A stretch of DNA of 64,000 nt from CAYUNE01 sp964446115 (GCA_964446115.1 CAYUNE010000008.1:122264-186263); one strand, 5' to 3'; counted from the first letter of the stretch, positions 17,158-25,997 are shown. Made by a program: numbers and translations. Notes: generated by a model not told the origin, from the letters alone.

Positions 17158-17858
17158 GGAGTGGTGGAAGCAGTGGTAAGGGAAATTTTGCGGCCGCCCC
17201 TGAGCTCCATGACCCGGTGGGTCGTGTGGGTATAGATGGACTCGTCGTGGGTGGCGATGATCACTGTGGCCCCGCTCTGGTTGCACTGGCGATACAGCTC
17301 CATTACCCGGCCCGTGGTTTCACCATCGAGGTTGCCGGTGGGCTCGTCCGCCAGGATCAGTTCCGGATTGTTTGCCACGGACCTGGCAATACCCACCCGC
17401 TGCTGTTCACCACGGGAGAGATCCCGCACCCTGGTATCATGCTTGTCTTCCAGATCCAGCCGCAGCAGCAGATCCCGGATCCGGTTGACGATGACCGCCT
17501 TGCGCTTGTATGCCACTTCCATGGCTATGGCGATATTCTGGGCCACGGTGCGTTCCGGCAGTAACTTGAACCCCTGGTAGGCAACGCCGATCCGCTGTCT
17601 CAATTTCTGGATCTGTCTGGGCTTGAGCTTGCTCAGATCTTCACCGGCCACCTCCACCAGCCCCTTGGAAGGCTCCTCGACGTTGCAGATGAGCTTGAGC
17701 AAAGTGGTCTTTCCCGCACCGCTGGCACCGACCAGAAAAAACATCTCACCGCGTTGAATACTCACCGAGATGTCGATGAGCGCCGTGACATCCGGCGGGA
17801 AAAACTTGGTCACCTTGATGAGGTCGACCATGACTCTGGTGGTAACTTCTCCTTTCAT
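17154..17858 (-). CDS. ftsE: Cell-division ATPase FtsE
   Basis: This is a 234-residue ABC ATPase. Walker A is GASGAGKT (44-51), the signature reads LSRGEQQR where most ABC proteins have LSGGEQQR, and Walker B/D-loop is LILADEPTGNLD. It pairs with FtsX at the inner face of the membrane. Its ATG overlaps the stop of the upstream CooC-like gene by 4 nt (ATGA) and its own stop overlaps ftsX in the same way, so three genes are translationally coupled. The arginine in the signature is a mild deviation that FtsE homologues tolerate. Confidence 0.93.
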   Translation of the reverse strand: MKGEVTTRVMVDLIKVTKFFPPDVTALIDISVSIQRGEMFFLVGASGAGKTTLLKLICNVEEPSKGLVEVAGEDLSKLKPRQIQKLRQRIGVAYQGFKLLPERTVAQNIAIAMEVAYKRKAVIVNRIRDLLLRLDLEDKHDTRVRDLSRGEQQRVGIARSVANNPELILADEPTGNLDGETTGRVMELYRQCNQSGATVIIATHDESIYTHTTHRVMELRGGRKISLTTASTTP

Positions 17859-18616
17859 TCCGCAAAAATACGATCAAACATCTCGTAGGCCTGCCGGATC
17901 ACTCCGCACTCCTCATCAAGTTTGAGATAGGATTCACCTTCCAGTTCCTGGGTGATGAGCTCGTCACTGGAGGAGATGATACCGCCCAACGGCAGGTCGG
18001 CCTCCTGAACCGCCTGGTCGATCTTGGCCTTCAAAGCCTCGGGTACCGGATCGGGCGCCCGGTTGATCACAAGGTACTTTTTTCCAACCTCAAGCTTAAG
18101 GGGCTCGGTGATATCGGCAATGCGGCGGGCGGTGAGGATACCCCGGGCCGAGGGATCGGAGACTATGAGCAAATAATCGATCTCCCGGATGTTCATGCGG
18201 CTCAGGTGCTCCATGCCCGCCTCGTTGTCAACGATAATGTAGCGATAATTTTCCGCCAGCTTATCCATGGTCATGGCCAGGTACTGATTGGCGGCGCAGT
18301 AGCAGCCCGGTCCGTCCGGCTGTCCCATGACCATGAGATCGAAACCGGATTCCTCGATGAGGGCCTGGTGGATCTTCATCTCCATATACTGATCACGGCT
18401 CATGCCGTGGGGTATCTCTCCCTTGATATCTTTGCGTATTTCACCTAGAGTCAGATGCACGTCCAGTCCAAGCAGTTCGTTGAGATTGGCGTTGGCATCG
18501 GCATCCACTGCCAGAATCGGTGTCATCCCGCGGTCAAGGAGGTATTTAAGCAGCAGGGCCGAGGTGGTTGTCTTGCCGGTTCCGCCCTTCCCGGCCATGG
18601 CGATCACTTTTGTCAT
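17855..18616 (-). CDS. cooC: CooC-family P-loop ATPase (CO dehydrogenase/nickel maturation type)
   Basis: This 253-residue SIMIBI-class ATPase has the deviant Walker A KGGTGKTT (10-17), AVDADANANL (36-45), and a CxC pair in GPGCYCAAN (C105, C107) that in CooC binds nickel or zinc at the dimer interface. CooC proteins insert nickel into the C-cluster of CO dehydrogenase or acetyl-CoA synthase. No CODH/ACS gene is in the window; fhs at 30.4 kb is the only other Wood-Ljungdahl gene. The gene overlaps ftsE by 4 nt, an unexpected operon partner. The rest of the MinD/ParA superfamily lacks the CxC, so CooC is the best call, but its actual client enzyme is not shown. Confidence 0.85.
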   Translation of the reverse strand: MTKVIAMAGKGGTGKTTTSALLLKYLLDRGMTPILAVDADANANLNELLGLDVHLTLGEIRKDIKGEIPHGMSRDQYMEMKIHQALIEESGFDLMVMGQPDGPGCYCAANQYLAMTMDKLAENYRYIIVDNEAGMEHLSRMNIREIDYLLIVSDPSARGILTARRIADITEPLKLEVGKKYLVINRAPDPVPEALKAKIDQAVQEADLPLGGIISSSDELITQELEGESYLKLDEECGVIRQAYEMFDRIFAE

Positions 18617-18724
18617 TTTCTCGTCAATTTATGATAATTATTATAAATATGGTTGCAACCCACTATAAGGGTCACTTTTTTTCCTGTCAAATTAAGAATA
18701 CAAAAAAATAATCGAGGTGACCAG

Positions 18725-19405
18725 ATGGCTTTTCAAGCTGTAATCTTTGACCTGGACGGCACCCTGCTGGATACCCTGGACGATCTCGCCGACAGCGCTA
18801 ACCGCGTTCTGGCCAGGGAAAACCTGCCGGTCCATCCCCGGCAGGCGTACCGCTTTTTCGTGGGCGACGGTCTTACGACCCTTATTTCCCGCATTCTGCC
18901 GGAACAACATCGTACCCGGGAATCCATCACCCGTCTCAGCGAGCTGTTCCGCGAAGACTACAGCCGCAATTGGCGGGTGAAGAGCCGCCCCTACGAGGGA
19001 ATCACCGCCATGCTGCAAGAGCTGGACCGGAAGAAAATCAGCCTCAACGTGCTTTCAAACAAGCCCCACGAATTTACCCGCCACTGTGTGGATACCTTTT
19101 TCGCCAATTGGAAGTTTGATCTGGTTTTCGGGGACCGACAGGGTGTTCCCAGAAAGCCGGATCCTGCGGGCGCCTTGCAGATTGCCGAAATCCTGGATCT
19201 TGCGCCGGCGGAGATCCTCTATCTTGGCGACACGGCCACGGATATGCGATGCGCGGTCAGCGCCGGCATGTTTCCGGTGGGGGCACTGTGGGGATTCCGC
19301 ACCGCCGACGAACTGGAAGATTCCGGCGCCCGCCTGCTGGCCGCCCATCCCCGTGAAGTGATCAGCGCGGTTGCAGCCGGGACGGCAGCAGATCGCCAAA
19401 GGTGA
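18725..19405 (+). CDS. gph: HAD-superfamily phosphoglycolate phosphatase-like hydrolase
   Basis: This 226-residue HAD hydrolase has motif I FDLDGTLLDT (8-17), motif II LNVLSNKP, motif III lysine in RKPDP and motif IV YLGDTATDMRCA. A cap domain lies at about 18-85, so it belongs to subfamily I like Gph, which hydrolyses 2-phosphoglycolate from DNA repair. Substrate assignment within the family is uncertain. ATG at 18725 with CGAGGTGACC upstream. The 3' end overlaps the convergent cysteine-cluster gene by 44 nt. It diverges from cooC. Confidence 0.82.
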   Translation: MAFQAVIFDLDGTLLDTLDDLADSANRVLARENLPVHPRQAYRFFVGDGLTTLISRILPEQHRTRESITRLSELFREDYSRNWRVKSRPYEGITAMLQELDRKKISLNVLSNKPHEFTRHCVDTFFANWKFDLVFGDRQGVPRKPDPAGALQIAEILDLAPAEILYLGDTATDMRCAVSAGMFPVGALWGFRTADELEDSGARLLAAHPREVISAVAAGTAADRQR

Positions 19406-20081
19406 TCCCACCCACCGGCCGTGGCAGCAGAGCGGCAAGAAAATCGTTCACCGGTTTGCGAAAAGCCGGGTCAAAGACCGGTTCGACCAGGGGGTGATTG
19501 TCCGGCAGCCGGCCGCTGCTCCGGCCGCAGACTGCCGCCTCCAGCAGGTCGAGAAAATTGCCCGTGCGGCCATGGCAATCCAGATGCTCGATGATCTGAG
19601 AAACCACAAAAGAAAGGGAAACGAAAAAAGGCGGCAACACCGCTTCCCCATTCCGACCGCCACAACGCTGTAGCGACGACATGGCACGACAGGCAAAGGG
19701 CCGACCGGCGTAGATCGCGCAGGTTCCGTCTTCATCCAGCAGTGGACAGACACCGGGAGCATGATTACCACTATCCTCCAGGGGCGAGCGGCCGCGCAGA
19801 TAACGTCCGGCGGCGTCATTGATGGTGCAGGTGGGCCGATAGCGCTCTCCGCCGACTTTTCCGCCAACCACGACTGAACGGATGATGTCGTGCGATCCGT
19901 TGTTTTTACCCGTTGCCAGCAGAAACTCCACCTCAAGGCTGGTGGCGGTGACATTGACCGAACAGCATTGGCTGCAACCGGGTCCGCAGGCAAAGTGCAT
20001 CCGGCTCAACCACTGTTCATGCAGGAGATAAAGCTCCCCCAGGGCCTGTAACCGTATCGTTTTTTTTGATGCAATGACCAT
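19362..20081 (-). CDS. YkgJ-type cysteine-cluster protein
   Basis: This is a 239-residue protein with a Cys-rich metal-binding core: CGPGCSQCC (32-40) and CPLLDEDGTCAIYAGRPFACR, the spacing of the YkgJ family, which is thought to bind zinc or an iron-sulfur cluster. A further CGG lies about ten residues after the core. No catalytic function is established for the family. The gene overlaps the 3' end of gph by 44 nt and its start overlaps the start of the divergent DUF445 gene by 8 nt, so expression of the three may interfere or be coordinated. Confidence 0.75.
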   Translation of the reverse strand: MVIASKKTIRLQALGELYLLHEQWLSRMHFACGPGCSQCCSVNVTATSLEVEFLLATGKNNGSHDIIRSVVVGGKVGGERYRPTCTINDAAGRYLRGRSPLEDSGNHAPGVCPLLDEDGTCAIYAGRPFACRAMSSLQRCGGRNGEAVLPPFFVSLSFVVSQIIEHLDCHGRTGNFLDLLEAAVCGRSSGRLPDNHPLVEPVFDPAFRKPVNDFLAALLPRPVGGITFGDLLPSRLQPR

Positions 20082-21672
20082 GAATATTCCCTTTTCATTT
20101 ATAGCGCCGCCCCTGCTTGGCGCCTTTATCGGCTATCTTACCAATAAAATCGCCATCCGCATGCTGTTTCGGCCCTTAAAGCCATGGTACCTGCTGGGTA
20201 TCAGGGTTCCCATGACCCCGGGAATCATTCCGGCAAAAAGGGGTGAACTGGCACTGAACATCGGCCGCATGGTGGGCTCCCACCTCCTTACCCATAAGGA
20301 TATCGGCGCTGCACTTTCCGAGGAACGGTTCCAGGAGCATATCGTCTCCATGTTCCGCCAACGCATCAGCGAATTTCTCGACCAGGAACTGGGCTCCGTC
20401 GACAGTCTGCTTTCGCCGGGCTTGCGGGAAGCCGCAGCCGAAATCCGATGGGAAGCGGCAACCCGATTGGCCGGCTTTATCCTGGAACAGCTGCAAACCA
20501 TGCTCTCCAGCGAAAAATTCATCGCTGAATTACAGGGGATGCTGCAGCACCTTTCCGTAACGGAAGTCGAGCAGCTGCTCTCCACCCGGGAGCGCAAAAA
20601 AATCTACGCTCTGCTCGCCTCTCTTCCGGTCTCCGTCCTGGAAGGTGAGGCCCTGGAAAAACAGCTTGCAAAGATGCTCTTAAGCAGTCTGGAAAATGCC
20701 GCCTCAACGGGAAAGCGGCTGGATGAGATCCTGCCTCCGGCCTTGATCGAGGTTGCCGCCGATCTTCTCCGGGAAAAATCACCTCTGATCCTTGAAGGTT
20801 TGACGCGTCTCATCGCCAGACCCGTTATCCGTGATCGGATTATCGCCGCCGTGCAGTCGGCCATAGAAAAGTTCATCGCCTCCCTGGGTCCCCTGGGCGC
20901 CATGGCCGGTGGTTTCCTTGACCGGGAGATGATCGCTGCCAAAATAGGAGAGTTCCTGGATCACCGGAAGGGCAAGCTGAGACGCTGGCTGCTGGAACCG
21001 GCTGTGGAAAAGGAATTCACGACCCTGCTCCTTGACCGCCTTGAAACCTTTACCCGCATGCCGATCTCGGAGCTGCTCCGGGAAATCGGTGAAAGCCGTT
21101 TGCAGAACCTGGCGGCAGGAGCCGCTTTCAAGATGAGTGAAGCGCTGCGCAGTGACGCCGCAGTCGCTGCCTACTCTCAATTTCTGGAAACATCCCTGGA
21201 AAATCTCTGCGATCAGGGTCGGAAAAAAACCGGTGAATTTCTGACGGAGCTTCAGAGCGCCGACAACCGCTTTTTACTTGCCCGGACGATCGCTGAAAAA
21301 ATGACAGCCGGTCTTCAATCACCCCATGGTGCGGAGTTGCTGCAAAAGATTCTCGACGAATTCTTGGCGGCCGCTCTCCTCGCTCCCCTTGGACGTCCGG
21401 CGGATCTGGCCCCACCCAGGATGCGGGAGGAGCTGACGGCCCTCTGCGTCCGGCAGACCAATCGTCTGCTGCTGTCCGAGGTACCTGACATGGTGGACTG
21501 TCTGGATATCGATCGCATCGTTGTCGACAAGGTCAACAGTCTCGATCTTCTTCAGCTCGAAGGGTTGCTGCTTTCCATCATGGAAGAACAGTTTACCTAT
21601 ATCAATCTCTTCGGTGCCCTGCTCGGTTTTCTCATCGGACTTCTAAACCTTATCTTACTGCTTGCAGGCTAA
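20074..21672 (+). CDS. DUF445-family membrane-anchored protein
   Basis: This 532-residue protein begins with a membrane segment that contains APPLLGAFIGYLTNKIAIRMLF (about 10-31) and ends with another (about 510-531, LFGALLGFLIGLLNLILLLAG). The opening PPLLGAFIGYLTNxxAIxMLFRP and PGIIPAKRGELA (about 50-61) are the DUF445 hallmarks. The long middle is alpha-helical and amphipathic. The family, called YheB in Bacillus, has no firm function. ATG at 20074 or 20080; both lack a good ribosome-binding site. Confidence 0.85.
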   Translation: MTMNIPFSFIAPPLLGAFIGYLTNKIAIRMLFRPLKPWYLLGIRVPMTPGIIPAKRGELALNIGRMVGSHLLTHKDIGAALSEERFQEHIVSMFRQRISEFLDQELGSVDSLLSPGLREAAAEIRWEAATRLAGFILEQLQTMLSSEKFIAELQGMLQHLSVTEVEQLLSTRERKKIYALLASLPVSVLEGEALEKQLAKMLLSSLENAASTGKRLDEILPPALIEVAADLLREKSPLILEGLTRLIARPVIRDRIIAAVQSAIEKFIASLGPLGAMAGGFLDREMIAAKIGEFLDHRKGKLRRWLLEPAVEKEFTTLLLDRLETFTRMPISELLREIGESRLQNLAAGAAFKMSEALRSDAAVAAYSQFLETSLENLCDQGRKKTGEFLTELQSADNRFLLARTIAEKMTAGLQSPHGAELLQKILDEFLAAALLAPLGRPADLAPPRMREELTALCVRQTNRLLLSEVPDMVDCLDIDRIVVDKVNSLDLLQLEGLLLSIMEEQFTYINLFGALLGFLIGLLNLILLLAG

Positions 21673-21844
21673 TCCACAATCCCCTTGCCGCCGTCGTTAC
21701 CACAGTAATTGGGCGTCACGGCACCTCCCATTCTAAACTTTTAACAGAGGATTCATGCGCTATCCTTCCGGAGTGGTATCGCCAATTGGCAAGATAATCC
21801 CGCCGCTATTTTCTCCTTTTTTTTTTATTTTCACTATTGAAAGA

Positions 21845-21872
21845 ATGACAAATTGGAAGTATGTATTATATC
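21845..21872 (+). promoter_or_regulatory. Candidate promoter for AbrB-like gene
   Basis: ATGACA (21845-21850), 16 bases, TATATC (21867-21872), in an AT-rich stretch about 50 nt before the gene. The box matches are moderate. Confidence 0.35.
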
Positions 21873-21921
21873 AAAATGTGTTTTTTGGAGGTTGTTAATT
21901 TAATCGGAGAAGAGGAGAAAA

Positions 21922-22251
21922 ATGAACAAAGGTGCAAAATACGATATCGATCAGTTCCGCAAACTGGTACTGGCGGGAAAGACAAAGCCTGAAATAATGA
22001 AGGAAATGAATATCGCCGGTTACCCCCAGTTCAACAGTCTGGAGCTGCGGCTCTTTAAAACCGACAAGAAAGTCTACGAGATTGCTTCGGGATCCAATAA
22101 GGGTGCTGCTGATAACGTGGTAGCGGTGGGACCGAAATTCAATATCACCATCCCGAAAAAGATAATGAAAAAAAGCAATTTCACCAAGGATGACAAATTT
22201 AAACTCACCTTCAGAGGAAAGAAAATCATCCTTACCAAGATTGAAGAATAG
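21922..22251 (+). CDS. Small protein with AbrB/SpoVT-like C-terminal segment
   Basis: This is a 109-residue basic protein. Residues 1-50 are helical (MNKGAKYDIDQFRKLVLAGKTKPEIMKEM) and resemble a small helix-turn-helix; residues 70-109 (GPKFNITIPKKIMKK ... FKLTFRGKKIILTKIEE) have the beta-hairpin pattern of swapped-hairpin AbrB/SpoVT DNA-binding domains. A very strong ribosome-binding site (GGAGAAGAGGAG) and an AT-rich promoter region point to high expression. A terminator follows directly. It may be a nucleoid-associated or transition-state-type regulator; I know no characterised homologue, so the function stays open. Confidence 0.6.
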   Translation: MNKGAKYDIDQFRKLVLAGKTKPEIMKEMNIAGYPQFNSLELRLFKTDKKVYEIASGSNKGAADNVVAVGPKFNITIPKKIMKKSNFTKDDKFKLTFRGKKIILTKIEE

Positions 22252-22272
22252 GCTTAATCGCCCGTTGCTTCC

Positions 22273-22309
22273 AGGGGTGTTACCAATACCAGTTCTCCGG
22301 TACACCCCT
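22273..22309. terminator. Bidirectional terminator between convergent genes
   Basis: AGGGGTGTTACC (22273-22284) pairs with GGTACACCCCT (22299-22309) with one bulged T, a 14-nt loop, followed by a pyrimidine-rich tail on the plus strand. It lies between the stops of the AbrB-like gene and the NtrC-type regulator. Confidence 0.6.
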
Positions 22310-23699
22310 ACTTTCTTTTCTTTCTGAGTTTATACTTTTTCATCTTATACTGCAGCAGACTCTTGGTGATCCCCAGCTTTTCAGCTGCCCGGGTCTGTAC
22401 GCCTCCCGCCTCCTCCAGGGCACGACTAACCAGTTTTTCTTCAATACCGTTGAGAATTTCCGAAAGCGTCAGGTTCGGGGGCACCATTTTTTCTATATCC
22501 AGTCCGGCGCTCCAGTCATGGCTTCCGGACATGTCATGGGTATCGGGCTGAACATCTTCTGGCTCAATGCGGTTGCCGCTGCAGAGAATGGTTGCCCTTT
22601 CAATGGTATTTTCCAGCTCCCGAATATTGCCGTCCCAGGGCAGACTGACCAGTAAACGCATGGCCTCCGGCGAAATATCCAGCACATCCTTACCCAGCCT
22701 CTTGGAGTGCTTTTCGATAAAAAAGGTGACCAGGGCCGGAATATCGTCCACCCTTTCCCGCAGCGGCGGCATGTGAATATTGATCACATTAAGGCGATAG
22801 TAGAGATCTTCCCTGAATTTACCCTTTTCAACATCATCCTTGAGATCACGATTGGTGGCGGCGATGATCCGGACATCCACCCTAATGGTGTGGGATCCCC
22901 CCACTCTTTCAAAAGTCCTCTCCTGCAGCACCCGTAACAGCTTGGCCTGCAGGGCCACCGGCAGGTCGCCGATCTCGTCCAAAAACAGGGTGCCCTGATC
23001 CGCCATTTCGAACCGCCCCTTGCGCATGGCCACCGCATCGGTAAAGGCCCCGCGTTCGTGGCCGAAAAGCTCGCTCTCCAGCAGATTTTCCGAAAGGGCG
23101 GCGCAGTTGACCGATATATAGGGGGCATCCTTACGGGGGGACAGGGCATGTACGGCCTTGGCAACCAGCTCCTTACCGGTGCCCGACTCTCCGGTGATCA
23201 ACACCGAAGAGGGGGCCGGTGCCACCTTTTCGATGAGTTTGTACACCTGGAGCATGCGGGGATTTTTTCCCACCATGTCGACAAAACCCGTGCGCGGATG
23301 CACCTCGTCGCGCAACCGCTTGATCTCCCGCACCAGGTCGTAATGCTCGATGGCCTTGCTGACGTTGATGAGCAGTTCATCGTTGGGAAAGGGCTTGGCC
23401 AGATAGTTATAGGCGCCGGCCTGCATGGCGGCAACCGCCTTTTCCACCTCACCATAGGCGGTAATCATGATCACCGGCAGGTTGCGGTTATACTTCTTGA
23501 TCTTTTCGAGAAATTGCAGGCCATCCATACCCGGCATTTTCATATCGGTGATCACAAGGTCAAGATCGGTCTTGTGAACGATCTTGATCCCCTCGACCGC
23601 GCTGTCCGCCGTGTATACCTCCAGGCCCTCATCCCTGAGCAATTCTCCCAGAACTATGAGATAATTGGGCTCGTCGTCAACAACAAGTATCGTGTGCAT
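22308..23699 (-). CDS. NtrC-type sigma-54 response regulator
   Basis: This 463-residue protein has three domains: receiver (1-120, acidic pair DD at 8-9, phospho-acceptor D52 in ITDMKMPG, lysine in YLAKPF), AAA+ sigma-54 activation domain (about 135-370, Walker A GESGTGKE, loop GAFTDA) and a C-terminal Fis-type helix-turn-helix (about 415-463). It would activate a sigma-54 promoter when phosphorylated. The sigma-54 contact loop reads GAFTDA instead of GAFTGA, a known but less common variant. No histidine kinase lies beside it, so its partner is unknown. I chose the ATG at 23699 (AGG upstream) over a TTG 7 codons earlier. Confidence 0.92.
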   Translation of the reverse strand: MHTILVVDDEPNYLIVLGELLRDEGLEVYTADSAVEGIKIVHKTDLDLVITDMKMPGMDGLQFLEKIKKYNRNLPVIMITAYGEVEKAVAAMQAGAYNYLAKPFPNDELLINVSKAIEHYDLVREIKRLRDEVHPRTGFVDMVGKNPRMLQVYKLIEKVAPAPSSVLITGESGTGKELVAKAVHALSPRKDAPYISVNCAALSENLLESELFGHERGAFTDAVAMRKGRFEMADQGTLFLDEIGDLPVALQAKLLRVLQERTFERVGGSHTIRVDVRIIAATNRDLKDDVEKGKFREDLYYRLNVINIHMPPLRERVDDIPALVTFFIEKHSKRLGKDVLDISPEAMRLLVSLPWDGNIRELENTIERATILCSGNRIEPEDVQPDTHDMSGSHDWSAGLDIEKMVPPNLTLSEILNGIEEKLVSRALEEAGGVQTRAAEKLGITKSLLQYKMKKYKLRKKRK

Positions 23700-23708
23700 A
23701 ATCAACCT

Positions 23709-23725
23709 GCCTGTGATCAATTACA
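23709..23725 (+). repeat. Dispersed 17-bp motif, copy A
   Basis: The sequence GCCTGTGATCAATTACA lies between the PHP gene stop and the regulator start. It is identical to the reverse complement of 51763-51779 and closely related to 62100-62116 and 37226-37242. Its centre TGTGATCAATTACA is a near-palindrome. Confidence 0.6.
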
Positions 23726-23769
23726 GTTTCGGAGTACGAGATACCGTGGGGTTACATACCTTCTGACCG

Positions 23770-24636
23770 TTACGCTGCCGGCCTGTGCACTGCCGGAGGG
23801 AAGCGTCGCCGACCAAGCAAGGAGACAAGTTCTTCGCTCACCTCACAGCCGTTACCCACCCGGCAGAGCCGGGTCCCCGGTCGATTGTCTCCGTGAAAAT
23901 CGCTTCCTCCGGAAAGGGCCAGATCATACTGAAGCGCAATGCGATGCAGCCGTCTGCGGCCTTTTTTGGTGTGGGAGGGATAGTACAGCTCCAGTCCATC
24001 CAGCCCGGCTGTGGCCAGCTCTCCGATACAGCCGTTCAGTTGCGCAGGTGAGATACCCCCCTGAAGCGGATGGGCCAGCACCGCCACTCCGCCGGCCAGA
24101 TGGATCATGGCTATGGTCTCCTCCGCCGAATAAACAAACCTGGAAGCCCAGGCAGCCGCACCCTTGCGGAGATATCTGCGAAAGGCCTGATCAAGGTCGG
24201 CAACCACACCCTTGTGGACAAGCAAACGGGCTATATGCGGTCTGCCGGTCTGGCCGCAGCCCGAGACCTGTTGCACTTCCCCCTCGTCAATGTCTATCCC
24301 CAGCCCTTGAAGCCGTTGCAGGATTTTACGGTTGCGTTCCCGCCTGCCCTGCTGCAGTTTCCTCAGCCAAGACCGCAGCTCAACATTGTGGTGATCGATC
24401 CAGTAACCAAGAATGTGATATGAGACGCCCCGGTGGATGCAGCCGATTTCAAGTCCGGAAACGACCTCGACTCCCAGCTGCCGTCCCCGCTCCAAGGCCT
24501 CCGGCACCCCTTCGACGGTATCATGATCGGTGAGGGCGAGAATGCTCACTCCCTGGCTTGCGGCAAGGTCCACCAGGGCCGTGGGGGTCAGGGTGCCGTC
24601 GGAAAAGGTGGAATGGGTGTGCAGGTCAACGGCCAA
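23770..24636 (-). CDS. PHP-domain phosphoesterase (RNase AM/TrpH-like)
   Basis: This is a 288-residue PHP protein. Metal ligands are visible in DLHTHSTFSDG (4-14), LTDHDTVEG (35-43), GLEIG (about 61-65), a HP pair in LAHPLQGG and GGSDFHGDN near the C-terminus. Relatives hydrolyse 3',5'-nucleoside bisphosphates or trim 5' ends of rRNA (YciV/TrpH, RNase AM). Cytoplasmic. The 70 nt between it and the downstream regulator hold the dispersed motif, so the two may not form one operon. Confidence 0.85.
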   Translation of the reverse strand: MAVDLHTHSTFSDGTLTPTALVDLAASQGVSILALTDHDTVEGVPEALERGRQLGVEVVSGLEIGCIHRGVSYHILGYWIDHHNVELRSWLRKLQQGRRERNRKILQRLQGLGIDIDEGEVQQVSGCGQTGRPHIARLLVHKGVVADLDQAFRRYLRKGAAAWASRFVYSAEETIAMIHLAGGVAVLAHPLQGGISPAQLNGCIGELATAGLDGLELYYPSHTKKGRRRLHRIALQYDLALSGGSDFHGDNRPGTRLCRVGNGCEVSEELVSLLGRRRFPPAVHRPAA

Positions 24637-24866
24637 GGGCGATCATCTCCGGAATGGACTATTGAGGGAAAATCTCCAAGTATGGATAGACACAAGATAA
24701 GCTAACCATCTCTTCTTCAATTGGCAATCCGAAAGTGGCCCGGCCGACGCAAATCGAACCTGCCGCATAGTTGGAATAGAGTGTTCAGGAGAAATTCGGC
24801 GAATCTGTAGCACCTGTGAACATCGATGCGTCTCCACAAAAAAGACGGCCCCATTCCACTTCCCGG

Positions 24867-24895
24867 TTGAATATTGACATCATCGGTCCTATTTT
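24867..24895 (+). promoter_or_regulatory. Candidate promoter for tRNA-dihydrouridine synthase gene
   Basis: TTGAAT (24867-24872), 17 bases, TATTTT (24890-24895), 36 nt before the ATG; each box matches 4/6. The 295-bp intergenic region before the gene also holds a CACCTGTGA half of the dispersed motif at 24811. Confidence 0.3.
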
Positions 24896-24931
24896 GAAGG
24901 ACTACTCCGAAAAAATACCTCTTTCCTTGCC

Positions 24932-25885
24932 ATGGTCACCATCGCCGACATCGTCCTTGACTCACCGCTGCTGCAGGCTCCGCTGGCAGGTTACACGGAC
25001 CTCCCCTTCCGTCTGCTCTGCCGGGAGTTCGGTGCTGGCCTGGTTTTTTCCGAAATGATCAGCTGCCACGGACTGGTGCACCGGCAGAAAAAAACCCTTG
25101 CCATGCTCCGGAGCTCGGCAGGGGAGAGACCGGTTGCCTTTCAACTCTTCGGAAACGACCCGGATATCATGGCGGAAGCCGCTGCCCTGCTTGCTGATCT
25201 GCCCATTGATATCATCGACATCAACATGGGCTGTCCGGTGCGGAAGGTGACGAAAAAGGGCGCCGGCGCCGCCCTTTTGGCTGATCCGAAACGAGCCGAC
25301 AAAATAATCAAAAAAGTTCGTGATGCCGCAAGAATGCCTGTTACTGTAAAAATCCGCAGCGGCGTTGATAACAACAAGATCAACTGTGTGGACTTTGCCC
25401 GCATGGCAGAAGATGCCGGAGCCGCGGCGGTTACCCTGCATCCCCGTACCTGGGTCCAGGCATTCAAGGGAAAGGCCGACTGGGAGCTGATTCGCGCCGT
25501 CAAAGAACAGCTCACCATTCCGGTTATCGGTAACGGCGATATTCTTACCCCGGCAGACGCCATACGCATGCGCAAACTCACCGGTTGCGATGCGGCCATG
25601 ATAGGTCGTGGCGCCCTGGGCAATCCCTGGATCTTCCGTGGTGAGCAGCGGCCTGCCGTCCCTTCCCCCCGGCTGGAAGCCCTCAGGCGTCATCTGCAGT
25701 TGGCCCGCCACTATCCCGATCCGGACAAGGTCCTCTTCCGACTGAAAAATCATGCCTGTCGCTATTTCACGGCTTTGCCCGGTGCGACGCGGCTTCGCAA
25801 TGAAATATTCGCCTGCCCCAGCTTCTCAAGCCTCCGTCGTCTTGTGGAAGAACTTGCATCTCAGGCAGCGGCATCCATCCCGTAA
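24932..25885 (+). CDS. dus: tRNA-dihydrouridine synthase (DusB-like)
   Basis: This is a 317-residue FMN-dependent TIM-barrel enzyme. LQAPLAGYTDLPFR (14-27) begins the barrel, INMGCPVRKVTKKGAGAALL holds the catalytic cysteine, VKIRSGVD and VTLHPRT follow, and GNGDILTPADA plus MIGRGALGNPWIF bind the FMN phosphate. It reduces uridines in the D-loop of tRNA using NADPH. Length and motif pattern are nearest to DusB. It is monocistronic, with about 220 nt before the next gene. Confidence 0.92.
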   Translation: MVTIADIVLDSPLLQAPLAGYTDLPFRLLCREFGAGLVFSEMISCHGLVHRQKKTLAMLRSSAGERPVAFQLFGNDPDIMAEAAALLADLPIDIIDINMGCPVRKVTKKGAGAALLADPKRADKIIKKVRDAARMPVTVKIRSGVDNNKINCVDFARMAEDAGAAAVTLHPRTWVQAFKGKADWELIRAVKEQLTIPVIGNGDILTPADAIRMRKLTGCDAAMIGRGALGNPWIFRGEQRPAVPSPRLEALRRHLQLARHYPDPDKVLFRLKNHACRYFTALPGATRLRNEIFACPSFSSLRRLVEELASQAAASIP

Positions 25886-25997
25886 ACCCCGTAGTCCGCC
25901 ACCCTTTCATATATCCGAACCCAGGCAACCGCTTTCATGCCCGGGACGGCAAAACGGCACTTATTCCCAATAATATTTGGCCATTTTACGCTTTTTC

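Noticed and set aside
23058..24533. 491-codon plus-strand frame opposite the regulator and PHP genes
   Set aside because: It crosses the regulator/PHP boundary and intergenic repeat on the other strand, with a low-complexity Arg/Pro-rich translation.
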